This document shows positions 56,676-64,000 of a stretch of DNA of 64,000 bases, in pieces. Position numbers and translations under genes: made by a program. The notes under the pieces are model-generated. The model searched no databases and was not told the DNA's origin. It was given only the letters and a program-made list of their open reading frames with translations. This stretch comes from Nocardioides furvisabuli (GTDB taxonomy: Bacteria > Actinomycetota > Actinomycetes > Propionibacteriales > Nocardioidaceae): contig NZ_JAIGQB010000004.1 of the NCBI RefSeq assembly GCF_021083185.1, positions 339,039 to 403,038 of the forward strand, read 5' to 3'. Within the stretch, counting starts at the first letter, position 1; every line of letters begins with the position of its first letter.

Positions 56676-56740
56676 AGCTCAATGGGTAGAGCAGCGGACT
56701 TTTAATCCGTTGGTTCAGGGTTCGAGCCCCTGGAGGCCTA
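56668..56740 (+). tRNA. tRNA-Lys (anticodon TTT)
   Basis: A 73-nt cloverleaf: acceptor GGGCCTC pairs with GAGGCCT (one G-T at the end) with discriminator A. The D arm is in TAGCTCAATGGGTAGAGCA. The anticodon stem CGGAC/GTTGG region has TTT at 56701-56703. The T arm is CAGGG-TTCGAGC-CCCTG. CCA is not encoded. Confidence 0.95.
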
Positions 56741-56775
56741 CTGGCTGGAAGCGCAACGGCGATGCCCCTCGGAAC

Positions 56776-56820
56776 CGGCCCGGAATGCACACCGGGCCGT
56801 GCGGGCGAGGAGCCCGCACG
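56776..56820. terminator. tandem hairpins after tRNA-Lys
   Basis: Two adjacent perfect stems: CGGCCCGG/CCGGGCCG (56776-56799) and CGTGCGGGC/GCCCGCACG (56798-56820). They lie between the tRNA and the converging secreted-protein gene and probably terminate both. No strong T-run follows. Confidence 0.5.
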
Positions 56821-56845
56821 ACCCGGCGTCATGCCCACCGTCCGG

Positions 56846-58279
56846 TCAGGGGGAGCAAGGAGTGAATGCAGCACCTCGCAGGTCGTTGCCGGTCTGGACG
56901 GCGGGCCTGGCACCTGAGGTGTGGCACACCGCGTTCGGACCCCAGTAGGGGTCACCGCCGAAGTGGTTGTTGGTCAGCCGCGTGGCGCCGTCGTTGTCGG
57001 CGCCGTAGTGGAAGATGTAGCCGCCACCGGACAGCCAGTTGTTGTCGACCACCACACCGGAGTGCCCACCGTTCGCGGGCTCCAGGTAGAGCGCTGCGTT
57101 GTACTCGAACTGAGCCGGGCCGAGGTCGAAGTTGTTGCACACCAGGTCCAGCCCGTTCACGCCACGCACCTGCAGGCCGTCGTAGTGCGATCCCGCGCCG
57201 GGTCGGGGGTTGTGGACCAGGTTGTTGGTGATGACGATGTCCCGGTTCATCTGGTTGCCGTCGGAGGTGACGTGCATGCCATCGGAGATGGAGCCGGTGA
57301 TCTCGGACCTGTCGAGCACCACGTCAGTGGCCGAGGAGATCCCGAACTCACGCATCTTGACGTTGCTGATCCGAATCCCGCTGCGCTCCGTGACCCCGAG
57401 GGCTCCGGTGACGACCGAGTTGCGGAGGGTCACGTTGTCGGCGGCGATGATCAGGTCGCCGTTGATCGTCTTGTTCTCGATCACCGTGCCGGCGGTGGTC
57501 ACGTAGGAGGAGCCGGCGTAGGCGGTCAGCGTCCCGCTGGGCCCGGTGTTGGACACGTCGGGCTTGACGCACGCGCCGGACGTCGTGGTCGTCGTCGGCG
57601 TCGTCGTCGTGGGCGTGGGCGTGGTGGAGGGCGTGGGCGTCGTGCCCGTGCCCGTGCCCTTCTCGGCGAAGAGGACGTCGACGAAGTAGTGCGAGCCCCG
57701 CCAGGACTTGGTGGGGCGACCCGCCCGGTAGGTGTAGGTGCCCCGGTGGGCGGTCAGGTGCTTGTTCGACACCTTCTTGCCGCTCCCGAAGACCTTGGGC
57801 TGCTTCGCGTGACGGCCCTTGGGTGCACGGTAGGAGACGGTGTACCGCTTGTCGGCCCGGACCTTCACCGGTGAGCTGAGCAGCGCGGTCTTCCAACCGT
57901 TGCGCGAGGCCTTGGGAAACGTGACCGATGCGAGGCGCCGCCCGGCGGCGTTCCACACGGCACCGGTCGTGGCGCGACGGTTGGCTCCGGCGGCGTAGTA
58001 CTGCACGCCGTACAAGCGGCCATCCTCGGCGCTGCTGAACACCAGGCCCAGCGAGACACCCTTCGCCCGCTTGGACTTCCGCTCCGTGGGGACGGCGGAC
58101 GTGGGCCAGATGCCGTACGACGAGGCAGGCGCCTTGTTCGCGGCCTTCCGCTCGGCGGCCGGGGCAGCGCTGGCGACGACATGGGGCAGGACGGCGAGCA
58201 CTGCGGCGACGAGGGCGGCCAGCAGTGCGAACACCATCGTGGGGCGCGCCGGGCGCGCGTCAGTGGCATGGGATCTCAT
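56846..58279 (-). CDS. secreted right-handed beta-helix protein with DUF4082-type domain
   Basis: A 477-aa exported protein. It has a signal peptide (FALLAALVAAVLAVLPHVVA) and a DUF4082-like beta-sandwich of about 150 residues (GVSLGLVFSSAEDGRLYGVQ, AVWNAAGRRLASVTF, SHYFVDVLFAEKG). A long Thr/Pro linker (about 215-240) follows. The C-terminal parallel beta-helix is built of short repeats (NKTINGDLIIAADNVTLRNS, NVKMREFGISSATDVVLDRS). Similar modules bind or cleave polysaccharides, but catalytic residues are not evident. It is likely cell-surface or extracellular. Confidence 0.82.
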   Translation of the reverse strand: MRSHATDARPARPTMVFALLAALVAAVLAVLPHVVASAAPAAERKAANKAPASSYGIWPTSAVPTERKSKRAKGVSLGLVFSSAEDGRLYGVQYYAAGANRRATTGAVWNAAGRRLASVTFPKASRNGWKTALLSSPVKVRADKRYTVSYRAPKGRHAKQPKVFGSGKKVSNKHLTAHRGTYTYRAGRPTKSWRGSHYFVDVLFAEKGTGTGTTPTPSTTPTPTTTTPTTTTTSGACVKPDVSNTGPSGTLTAYAGSSYVTTAGTVIENKTINGDLIIAADNVTLRNSVVTGALGVTERSGIRISNVKMREFGISSATDVVLDRSEITGSISDGMHVTSDGNQMNRDIVITNNLVHNPRPGAGSHYDGLQVRGVNGLDLVCNNFDLGPAQFEYNAALYLEPANGGHSGVVVDNNWLSGGGYIFHYGADNDGATRLTNNHFGGDPYWGPNAVCHTSGARPAVQTGNDLRGAAFTPCSP

Positions 58280-58635
58280 AGGGGGTTGTTCTCCAAGTTG
58301 CTATCGGTTGCGTAGCGGTGTCGTGGACCGTGGTGACGTGCCCCCCGGGACGCATCCGAGGCACCAGGAAGGCGCCCTCGCTCGTCCTCAGGACTCGCGC
58401 GCTCGAGGCCGCGGTCCTGGCACTCACCCCCTCCCAGCGCAACGGCGCACACAGCGCTCACGTCGCCCGGGAGGTCTCGACAGGTACCGGTGTACGCTAA
58501 CACCGGCTGCGAGCAAACTTGACCAGATCTAGATGAAACTGGCTCTTATACCCAATTTGCGTCGCAAGAACGGTCAACCGCACGGGTTGGTCAAGCCCGC
58601 CTCGTCGTCGCAGTGGTGTCCTCCGGCTCCGGGCC
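58280..58635. other. 356-bp intergenic region
   Basis: Upstream of the beta-helix gene. It has an unusually AT-rich stretch (about 58500-58570) that may hold its promoter. No RNA gene or repeat is recognised. Confidence 0.4.
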
Positions 58636-59976
58636 TCAGCGGACCCTGACCGCCCCGACGCGGTAGGTGCCGGCGGCGGTGCGACCGGCGTTGGCCAGGT
58701 GCATCGGCGCGGAGTAGCCCGACGGGTCCACGACGGCGAGGTGGACGTCGTACCTCCCCGCCTTCATGCCCTTCGTGCTGATCTTCCTGCTCCGTGCGGC
58801 GGTGTCCACCAGCCCTTCCAGGGGCCTGCCGAGCGACCGGGTGACCCTCCGTCCGGTGGCGGCATGCACGAAGGTGAGGCGCACGTCCCAGGCGTCGTAC
58901 GTCGGGGCGGCGCCCTGGTTGGTCCAGGCCGTCCGGACCTCGACCTTGCGTCCGGCGTCGAGGACGTCGGGCAGGGTGAGCGAGCGGATCTTGATCCGGT
59001 AGCCGGCGGTCGCGAGCGCAGTGGCGTACGCCGTGCGCTGGCGACCGGTGAGCTCGGTGCCGCGCCACGGCATGTTCCCCGAGGACAGGGTCGAGATGTG
59101 GAAGCGACGGACCTGCTGGGCGCCCAGGACCGGGTCGGCGCGGGTGCACCACTCGGAGAAGAACGGCCGAGTCCTCCACACCGACTGCAGACGCCTGTCG
59201 CCCGGCACCGTGGAGTACATGTCCGGGCAGCCGAGGCTGTCGGTGCGCAGGCCGAGGTTGCGATGGTTGCGCAGCGCCTTCAGCGTGAAGGGCACCGGCG
59301 TCATCGTGTTGAGCAGGACGTGAGTGTCAGGGAAGGCCGAGGCGACGGCATCGACCAGCGCGAGGCCGTTGGCGTCGGAGACCCGCTCGCCCTCCCACAC
59401 GTGCCACTCGCCGTAGGCGCCGTAGCCGCCGACGTCGACGTAGCCCAACCGCGGGTCGTCGCCGTAGCGGCGGCCGAGCTCGGCCATCAGCTCGCGCCAC
59501 TGCGCCACGAAGGTCGGGGAGTTCCAGTCCGGTACGTCGCTGCCCGCCTGCCGCGGCACGAAGGCCGGGGTGACGGGCGGCAGGTCCGCGCGGGTCCCCA
59601 TCCAGCAGCCCGGGCAGTAGGCCATGACGCGGAAGCCGAACCTGCCGCCGCGCGCGCCTGCCTCGGCGAGGCCGGAGTCGATCCAGGAGAAGTCCCAGGC
59701 GTTGTCGGCCTTCTCGATCCGACCCCAGTAGACCTGGTCGCGGTAGTAGACGTCGTTGGACGTGACGGTCGCGGGCGTCGGCTCGGCGCCGAGCCAGCGG
59801 TACTGCCCGCGCAGCGGGTTGGGCAGGTCGGCCGTCATGCCCAGCGGGGCCACGCGGAAGGTCCGCTCGGTCGCGCGTGCGGCATCCGCCGCCGGCTGCG
59901 GGGCGCCGGCCAGCGTGGCGGCGATGCCGCAGACGGCTGCAGCCGACGCGAGTGCGCGCCAGGAGAGCTTCATCAT
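58636..59976 (-). CDS. secreted DUF4832-domain protein (TIM-barrel glycosidase-like)
   Basis: A 446-aa exported protein with a signal peptide (ALASAAAVCGIAATLAGAPQ). A DUF4832/DUF4874-type barrel follows: NPLRGQYRWLGAEP, FRVMAYCPGCWMGTRADLPP, RYGDDPRLGYVDVGGYGAYG then EWHVWEG, a likely acidic active-site strand. A C-terminal beta-sandwich (about 340-446, VRTAWTNQGAAPTYDAWDVR) resembles a carbohydrate-associated module. It is probably an extracellular glycoside hydrolase-like enzyme with unknown substrate. The start may be the second Met. Confidence 0.8.
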   Translation of the reverse strand: MMKLSWRALASAAAVCGIAATLAGAPQPAADAARATERTFRVAPLGMTADLPNPLRGQYRWLGAEPTPATVTSNDVYYRDQVYWGRIEKADNAWDFSWIDSGLAEAGARGGRFGFRVMAYCPGCWMGTRADLPPVTPAFVPRQAGSDVPDWNSPTFVAQWRELMAELGRRYGDDPRLGYVDVGGYGAYGEWHVWEGERVSDANGLALVDAVASAFPDTHVLLNTMTPVPFTLKALRNHRNLGLRTDSLGCPDMYSTVPGDRRLQSVWRTRPFFSEWCTRADPVLGAQQVRRFHISTLSSGNMPWRGTELTGRQRTAYATALATAGYRIKIRSLTLPDVLDAGRKVEVRTAWTNQGAAPTYDAWDVRLTFVHAATGRRVTRSLGRPLEGLVDTAARSRKISTKGMKAGRYDVHLAVVDPSGYSAPMHLANAGRTAAGTYRVGAVRVR

Positions 59977-60084
59977 CAGGTGTCCGTCCGTCGGCCGGTC
60001 AGGTCACGGACCAGTGTGGGCGAACCGGCGCACGCCGGTGGGGCGAATCCGCAGACTCGTGGACCTCGCCCGACCCGACGCGGC

Positions 60085-61554
60085 TCAGCGGGCCTCGGAC
60101 ACGCCTCGTACGCCGGAGTCGGTGAGCTCGGCCTCACGCTGGGCGGCGGCCTCGAGCTCCTGACGGCGCGTCTCCTCCATCATCGCGCGCGTGGCGTCGT
60201 AGATGCCCGGGTCGGAGACCAGGTCGGCCGCGCCACGCCGCAGCCGGGCCAGCGCGGCACGGGCGAAGATCTGCTGCTCGGTCGTGGTGCGCTCGGAGCG
60301 GTTGTTGCTGATGAACGTGATTGCCCACCGCATCAGCGCCGAGACCTGGTTCTTGAACCCGGTGAGGTAGACGAGGTGCACGCCGAGCCACATCAGCCAG
60401 GCCACGACGCCGGTGATCCGCAACTTGCCGACCATCGCGACGGCGCGGAAGCGGCTGATGATCGCCATCGAGCCCTTGTCGAAGTACTTGAACGGCGCCT
60501 GCGGCTGCTTGCCCTCGAGGCGGTTGTTGATCTCCTTGGCGGCGTACTTGGCGCCCTGGATGGCGACCTGCGCGACCCCCGGGAGGTTGTCGAGGGCGAT
60601 CATGTCGCCGACGACGAAGACCTCCGGGTGGCCCGGCAGGGTGAGGTCGGGGTTGACCGCGATCCGGCCGGCGCGGTCGAGCGGGGCGCCGGTCTGCTCC
60701 GAGAGCGTCTTGCCAATGGGGTTGGCCTGCACACCGGCCGCCCAGATCTTGGCGACCGAGTTGATGCGCTCGACGTGGCCGTCCTTGAACTTCACCTCGA
60801 GGCCGCGCTCGTCGACCTCGGTGACCATGCCGCCGAGCATGACCTCCACGCCGAGCTTCTCGAGCTCGGCCTTGGCCTTCTCGCCGAGCTTGGCGCCGAA
60901 GGGCGGCAGCACCTGCGGGGCGGCGTCGACGAGGACGATGCGGGCGGTGCGGGTGTTGATCGCGCGGAAGTCCTTGTTGAGCGTGCGGTGCGCGAGCTCG
61001 GCGATCTGGCCGGCCATCTCCACGCCGGTCGGGCCGGCGCCGACGACGACGAAGGTGAGGAGGTGGTCGACGTCGTCGCCGCGGGTCGCCCCGAGCTCGG
61101 CCATCTCGAAGGCGCCGAAGATCCGGCCACGCAGCTCGAGGGCGTCGTCGATGCTCTTCATGCCGGGGGCGAACTCGGCGAAGTGGTCGTTGCCGAAGTA
61201 GGACTGGCTGGCGCCGGCGGCGACCAGCAGTGAGTCGTACGACGTGACGGTGTCGCGCCCGAGGACCTGTGAGGTGACCGTGCGGGCCTCGAGGTCGATG
61301 TCGGTGACCTCTCCGAGGATGACGCTGGCGTTGTCCTGGCTGCTGAGGATCTCGCGGGTGGGCGGTGCGATCTCGCCCTCGGACAGGATGCCCGTCGCGA
61401 CCTGGTAGAGCAGCGGCTGGAAGAGGTGGTGGGTGGTCTTGGCGATCACCGTGACGTCGACGTCGGCACGCCTCAGCGCCTTGGTTCCGAACAGTCCGCC
61501 GAACCCGGAGCCGATCACGACCACCTTGTGGCGGGGTGCCTGCGTCGCGGTCAT
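60085..61554 (-). CDS. ndh: type II NADH:quinone oxidoreductase (NDH-2)
   Basis: A 489-aa membrane-associated flavoprotein that passes electrons from NADH to menaquinone without pumping protons. The FAD-binding motif VVVIGSGFGGLFGTKAL opens the protein. The NADH-binding GxGxxG region is VVVGAGPTGVEMAGQIAEL. The second FAD motif is VFVVGDMIAL, and the C-terminal membrane-binding region includes WLMWLGVHLVYLTGFKNQV. ATG 61554 with AGGAGCTCCC is preferred over ATG 61596. It is monocistronic and divergent from the anti-sigma-like gene. Confidence 0.93.
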   Translation of the reverse strand: MTATQAPRHKVVVIGSGFGGLFGTKALRRADVDVTVIAKTTHHLFQPLLYQVATGILSEGEIAPPTREILSSQDNASVILGEVTDIDLEARTVTSQVLGRDTVTSYDSLLVAAGASQSYFGNDHFAEFAPGMKSIDDALELRGRIFGAFEMAELGATRGDDVDHLLTFVVVGAGPTGVEMAGQIAELAHRTLNKDFRAINTRTARIVLVDAAPQVLPPFGAKLGEKAKAELEKLGVEVMLGGMVTEVDERGLEVKFKDGHVERINSVAKIWAAGVQANPIGKTLSEQTGAPLDRAGRIAVNPDLTLPGHPEVFVVGDMIALDNLPGVAQVAIQGAKYAAKEINNRLEGKQPQAPFKYFDKGSMAIISRFRAVAMVGKLRITGVVAWLMWLGVHLVYLTGFKNQVSALMRWAITFISNNRSERTTTEQQIFARAALARLRRGAADLVSDPGIYDATRAMMEETRRQELEAAAQREAELTDSGVRGVSEAR

Positions 61555-61691
61555 GGGAGCTCCTGGGGTCGTAGGTGCAGTCACGTCGTTCACCATTGTC
61601 CTACCGTCACGCGCGCCAGCGTGAAACGCCGGGCGCGTCTGGTTGCTCACACCCACTACCCAGAGTCGCGAGAAACTATGGTGTTGTCGAG

Positions 61692-61717
61692 GTTTGAACC
61701 ATCCGACGGTCGGGTAA
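61692..61717 (+). promoter_or_regulatory. sigma-B/sigma-F-type promoter before the HATPase gene
   Basis: GTTT (61692-61695) and GGGTAA (61712-61717), spaced 16 bp, match the stress sigma consensus GTTT-N14-16-GGGTAT of actinobacteria. The start codon lies 44 nt after the -10. Confidence 0.55.
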
Positions 61718-61760
61718 TCAGGCTCCACTGGACTACCCACCACCCTCGAATTGAGTCCCA

Positions 61761-62693
61761 GTGCCGCTGAGCTCCGAGTTGACGCTGGCGTCGTCCCCGC
61801 GCGCCGCGGCCGACGCGCGCCGCTGGGTGAGTGACATCTGTCGGCGGCTCGAGCGCCCGGACCTCGTCGAGTGCGCCGAGCTGGGTGTCTCCGAGCTCGT
61901 GGCCAACGCGATCCTCCACGGCGAGGCCCCCTACAAGGTGCGCGTGCGCGGGACCGCCAGCCATCCCCGCATCGAGGTCGTCGACGGCTCGACGAGACCA
62001 CCGGTGCCACCGGCCCCGATCGACCTCGACGACCTCGACCTGCTGCTCACCTTCGGGCGCGGCCTCGCGATCGTCTCCCAGTGCGCGCTCGCCTGGGGCG
62101 CGACCATCGAGTCCGACAGCAAGATCGTGTGGTTCGAGCCGTCGGAGCAGGTGAGCGACGAGGGCTCCGCGGAGTGGGTGATCGACCAGCACCACGCCGA
62201 TGCACCCGAGCCGACCAGCGAGGCGGCCGTCGAGGTCCACCTCCTCGGCGTCGACGTACCTCTCCACTCCTCCCTCAACCGGCAGTACCACGAGCTGCGC
62301 CGCGAGCTGCGCCTGCTGTCGCTGTCGCACCAGTCCGACTACCCCCTCGCCGGCGACCTCACCTCGATGTTCGCCAACTTCGAGCGCCAGTTCCCCGAGT
62401 CCTTCCACCGCCAGATCCGCGACGCCGAGTCGCGCGGTCTGCCGCAGGTCGACGTGGCCTTCCCGATGGTGCGCGAGGCGGGCCCGATCTTCGTGACGAT
62501 GACCGAGATGTTCGACGTCGCCGACGCCTTCTGCCGTGCCGAGCGCCTCCTCTCCATGGCGCGCACCGCCGCGCAACGCGCCTTCCACAACTGGCTGCTC
62601 GGCGAGCTCGTCCACCAGCTCGACGGTGCGACCGCTCGGCCGTGGACCGGGTTCCCCCGGGCGAGCCCCGCGTCCACCAGTCGGGTCGGGTGA
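61761..62693 (+). CDS. anti-sigma-factor-like HATPase regulator
   Basis: A 310-aa protein. The N-terminal 130 residues are an RsbW/SpoIIAB-like HATPase_c_2 domain: N-box AELGVSELVANAILHG (catalytic Glu/Asn), G1 RIEVVDGSTRPP and G2 FGRGLAIVSQCA. The C-terminal 170 residues are helical (HSSLNRQYHELRRELRLLS, AAQRAFHNWLLGELVHQL) and of unassigned type, perhaps a sensor or signalling-partner module. A sigma-B-like promoter precedes it. The stop overlaps the crcB start (GTGA), so it is cotranscribed with both crcB genes. Confidence 0.8.
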   Translation: MPLSSELTLASSPRAAADARRWVSDICRRLERPDLVECAELGVSELVANAILHGEAPYKVRVRGTASHPRIEVVDGSTRPPVPPAPIDLDDLDLLLTFGRGLAIVSQCALAWGATIESDSKIVWFEPSEQVSDEGSAEWVIDQHHADAPEPTSEAAVEVHLLGVDVPLHSSLNRQYHELRRELRLLSLSHQSDYPLAGDLTSMFANFERQFPESFHRQIRDAESRGLPQVDVAFPMVREAGPIFVTMTEMFDVADAFCRAERLLSMARTAAQRAFHNWLLGELVHQLDGATARPWTGFPRASPASTSRVG

Positions 62694-63091
62694 GTCCCCG
62701 CCCCCTCCGCGCTGCCGACCTGCTCATCGTCGCAGCGGGCGGCGCCGTGGGAGCTGCGGGGCGCCACGGCATCGACGTCGCGGCCGGGGACACGCTCTTC
62801 CCGTGGGCCACGCTCGCCATCAACGTGGTCGGCGCCTTCGCCCTGGGGGTCCTCCCGGTGGTCGCGGCGCTCGGGCGCTCGCACCGGTGGTCGCTGCTCC
62901 TGGGCCCCGGCCTCCTCGGCGGCTTCACGACCGTGTCGGCGTGGGCCGGCCAGGTGCGCGAGCTCGCCGCCACCGGCCACACGGCTCTGGCCGGCCTCCA
63001 CCTCGCCGTCACCCTCGGCGCCGGGCTCCTCGCGGCTGCGCTGGGGCAGCGGTCCGCCCACCGGCCGGAGCCCGAGGAGGCCACGGGATGA
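62690..63091 (+). CDS. crcB: CrcB/Fluc fluoride channel subunit 1
   Basis: A 133-aa, four-helix membrane protein. GTG 62690 overlaps the previous stop (GTGA). Family features seen: GGAVGAAGRHGIDV (cf. G-x-RY), FPWATLAINVVGAFALGVL with the channel Asn, and LLGGFTTVSAWAGQV (GFTTFSTF-like). Fluc channels are dimers, and paired subunits such as these usually form a heterodimer that expels fluoride. Confidence 0.9.
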   Translation: MSPRPLRAADLLIVAAGGAVGAAGRHGIDVAAGDTLFPWATLAINVVGAFALGVLPVVAALGRSHRWSLLLGPGLLGGFTTVSAWAGQVRELAATGHTALAGLHLAVTLGAGLLAAALGQRSAHRPEPEEATG

Positions 63092-63420
63092 CAGCCCTCC
63101 TCGTCGCCCTCGGTGCGGCGGTCGGCGCGCCGTTGAGGTACGCCCTGAGCCGCCGCGACGGCGTGTTCCCCGTCGGCATGCTGGCGGTCAACGTGGTCGG
63201 CTCCGGCCTGTTCGGGGCTTTCGCCGCGCTGTCGCTCGGCGGGGCGTGGTGGGCCCTGGCCGGCTCCGGCTTCTGCGGCGGCTTCACGTCGTTCTCGTCG
63301 TTCGCGGTGCAGTCGGTGACCCGACCCGCTCGTACGGCGGTGGCGTACGTCGCCGCGACGACCGTCCTCTCCGTCGGGGCCTGCGCGCTCGGCTGGCTCC
63401 TCGGTGCCGCCCTGGGCTAG
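63088..63420 (+). CDS. crcB: CrcB/Fluc fluoride channel subunit 2
   Basis: A 110-aa partner of the preceding subunit, coupled by ATGA overlap. It carries GAAVGAPLRYALSRRDG, FPVGMLAVNVVGSGLFGAF and the canonical GFCGGFTSFSSFAVQ with both filter phenylalanines, so it looks more canonical than subunit 1. An IS481-type element begins 2 nt after its stop codon. Confidence 0.93.
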   Translation: MTALLVALGAAVGAPLRYALSRRDGVFPVGMLAVNVVGSGLFGAFAALSLGGAWWALAGSGFCGGFTSFSSFAVQSVTRPARTAVAYVAATTVLSVGACALGWLLGAALG

Positions 63421-63421
63421 T

Positions 63422-64000
63422 TGTGATGCCCAGTCACGTTGTGCGATCGGGCACGGCGAGCCGTAGATAGGTGAAGGCCTCCCGGTGTGGAGTGGAGCTG
63501 TCTAGGACTTCACTTCCAGAGGGAGGCCTTCATGGCCCACGTTAACGCGGCTTTGACCCCGAAACACCGACTCCGCCTGGCACGGCTCATCGTCGATGAC
63601 GGCTGGACTCCGGCTCGAGCGGCCGAGTTCTTCAACGTCACCTGGCGCACCGCGGACAAGTGGGCTCAGCGCTACCGCGACGAAGGACCTGTCGGGATGA
63701 ACGACCGATCCTCGGCCCGCCACATCCAGCACGCGAAGACACCACGGCCAGTAGTGCGCAAGATCGTGCACCTGCGCTGGAAGCAACGACTCGGACCGGC
63801 CCCGATCGCAGCCAAGCTGGGCATGCCGGCCTCGACCGTGCACGCGGTGCTCGTTCGGTGTCGGCTCAATCGACTCACTCACATCGACCGGGTCACTGGC
63901 GAGCCAGCACGCCGCTACGAGCGCGAGCGGCCCGGCGAGCTGATCCATGTCGACGTCACCAAGTTCGGCAACATCCCCGACGGCGGCGGCTGGCGCTACA
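63422..64000 (+). mobile_element. IS481-family insertion sequence (right part beyond window)
   Basis: The probable left end begins TGTGATGCCCAGTCACGT at 63422, the usual TGT start of IS481-type inverted repeats, immediately after the crcB stop. The transposase follows at 63532. The right end and target duplication are outside the window. Confidence 0.75.
63532..64000 (+). CDS. IS481-family transposase (5' part)
   Basis: An open frame from ATG 63532 (MAHVNAALTPKHRLRLARLI), preceded by AGAGGGAGG, runs off the window end. The N-terminal part has a helix-turn-helix (WTPARAAEFFNVTWRTADKW) and the linker GPVGMNDRSSARHIQH. The start of the DDE core, GELIHVDVTKFGNIPDGGGW, contains the first catalytic Asp. 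Only 156 residues are visible, about half of the usual length. Confidence 0.92.
   Translation, partial: MAHVNAALTPKHRLRLARLIVDDGWTPARAAEFFNVTWRTADKWAQRYRDEGPVGMNDRSSARHIQHAKTPRPVVRKIVHLRWKQRLGPAPIAAKLGMPASTVHAVLVRCRLNRLTHIDRVTGEPARRYERERPGELIHVDVTKFGNIPDGGGWRY

Noticed and set aside
56846..58279. Island extending to the right of tRNA-Lys
   Set aside because: No copy of the tRNA 3' end was found to the right, and the secreted-protein and ndh genes have the codon use and spacing of the core flanks.

Overview
The window looks like the chromosome of a high-GC actinobacterium, probably Nocardioides or another member of the Propionibacteriales. The flanks are strongly GC-biased at third codon positions. 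GTG/TTG starts and ATGA/GTGA overlaps are common, the phosphate genes carry actinobacterial PHO-box type 11-bp repeats, and there is a GTTT-N16-GGGTAA (sigma-B-like) promoter. This is inference from sequence only.

Left flank (1-14.4 kb), housekeeping. It holds a YgfZ-type folate-binding protein, a Fur-family regulator, a nitrobindin-like haem protein and a DsrE-like protein. A phosphate/polyphosphate block follows: ppk, a DUF47 PhoU-like regulator with a Pit transporter, and pstSCAB on the minus strand. Then come a MutT1-type Nudix/histidine-phosphatase protein, a secreted protein, a 53-aa conserved-looking small ORF and a cold-shock protein. PHO-box-like repeats precede ppk and pstS, and a weaker one precedes DUF47-pit, so these genes are probably one PhoP regulon. 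A DUF559 (Vsr-like) gene sits inside the block, bracketed by three 44-nt palindromes.

Island (about 14.47-56.68 kb). A 42-kb accessory region has mixed codon use, many hypothetical genes, broken genes and a high density of nuclease-type proteins. A 13-bp direct repeat bounds it, and the right copy overlaps the 5' end of an intact tRNA-Lys(TTT). Contents from left to right: hypothetical genes, PASTA lipoprotein, PD-(D/E)XK protein, HExxH protein, secreted protein, HAD 'Swiss army knife' protein, nucleotidyltransferase-like plus PD-(D/E)XK pair, a 1.8-kaa DUF4011/SF1 helicase-nuclease, an Mrr-like nuclease, a PASTA-thermonuclease lipoprotein and a GmrSD-like DUF262 protein. Next is an unusual duplicated module at 40.7-47.4 kb: two paralogous DDE-transposase-like proteins and two paralogous tyrosine-recombinase-fold proteins that have lost catalytic residues. 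The island ends with a seven-gene type I restriction operon (hsdM-hsdS-hsdR) extended by a small ORF, a PemK-like protein, an unknown protein and an ImmA/IrrE metallopeptidase. Three genes in the island (17.4-17.8, 19.4-20.1 and 27.3-27.8 kb) read sensibly only if single-base frame breaks are allowed.

Right flank (56.7-64 kb). tRNA-Lys is followed by two secreted proteins (a parallel beta-helix protein and a DUF4832 protein), a type II NADH dehydrogenase, an anti-sigma-factor-like HATPase protein translationally coupled to two CrcB fluoride-channel subunits, and an IS481-family insertion sequence that runs off the end of the window.
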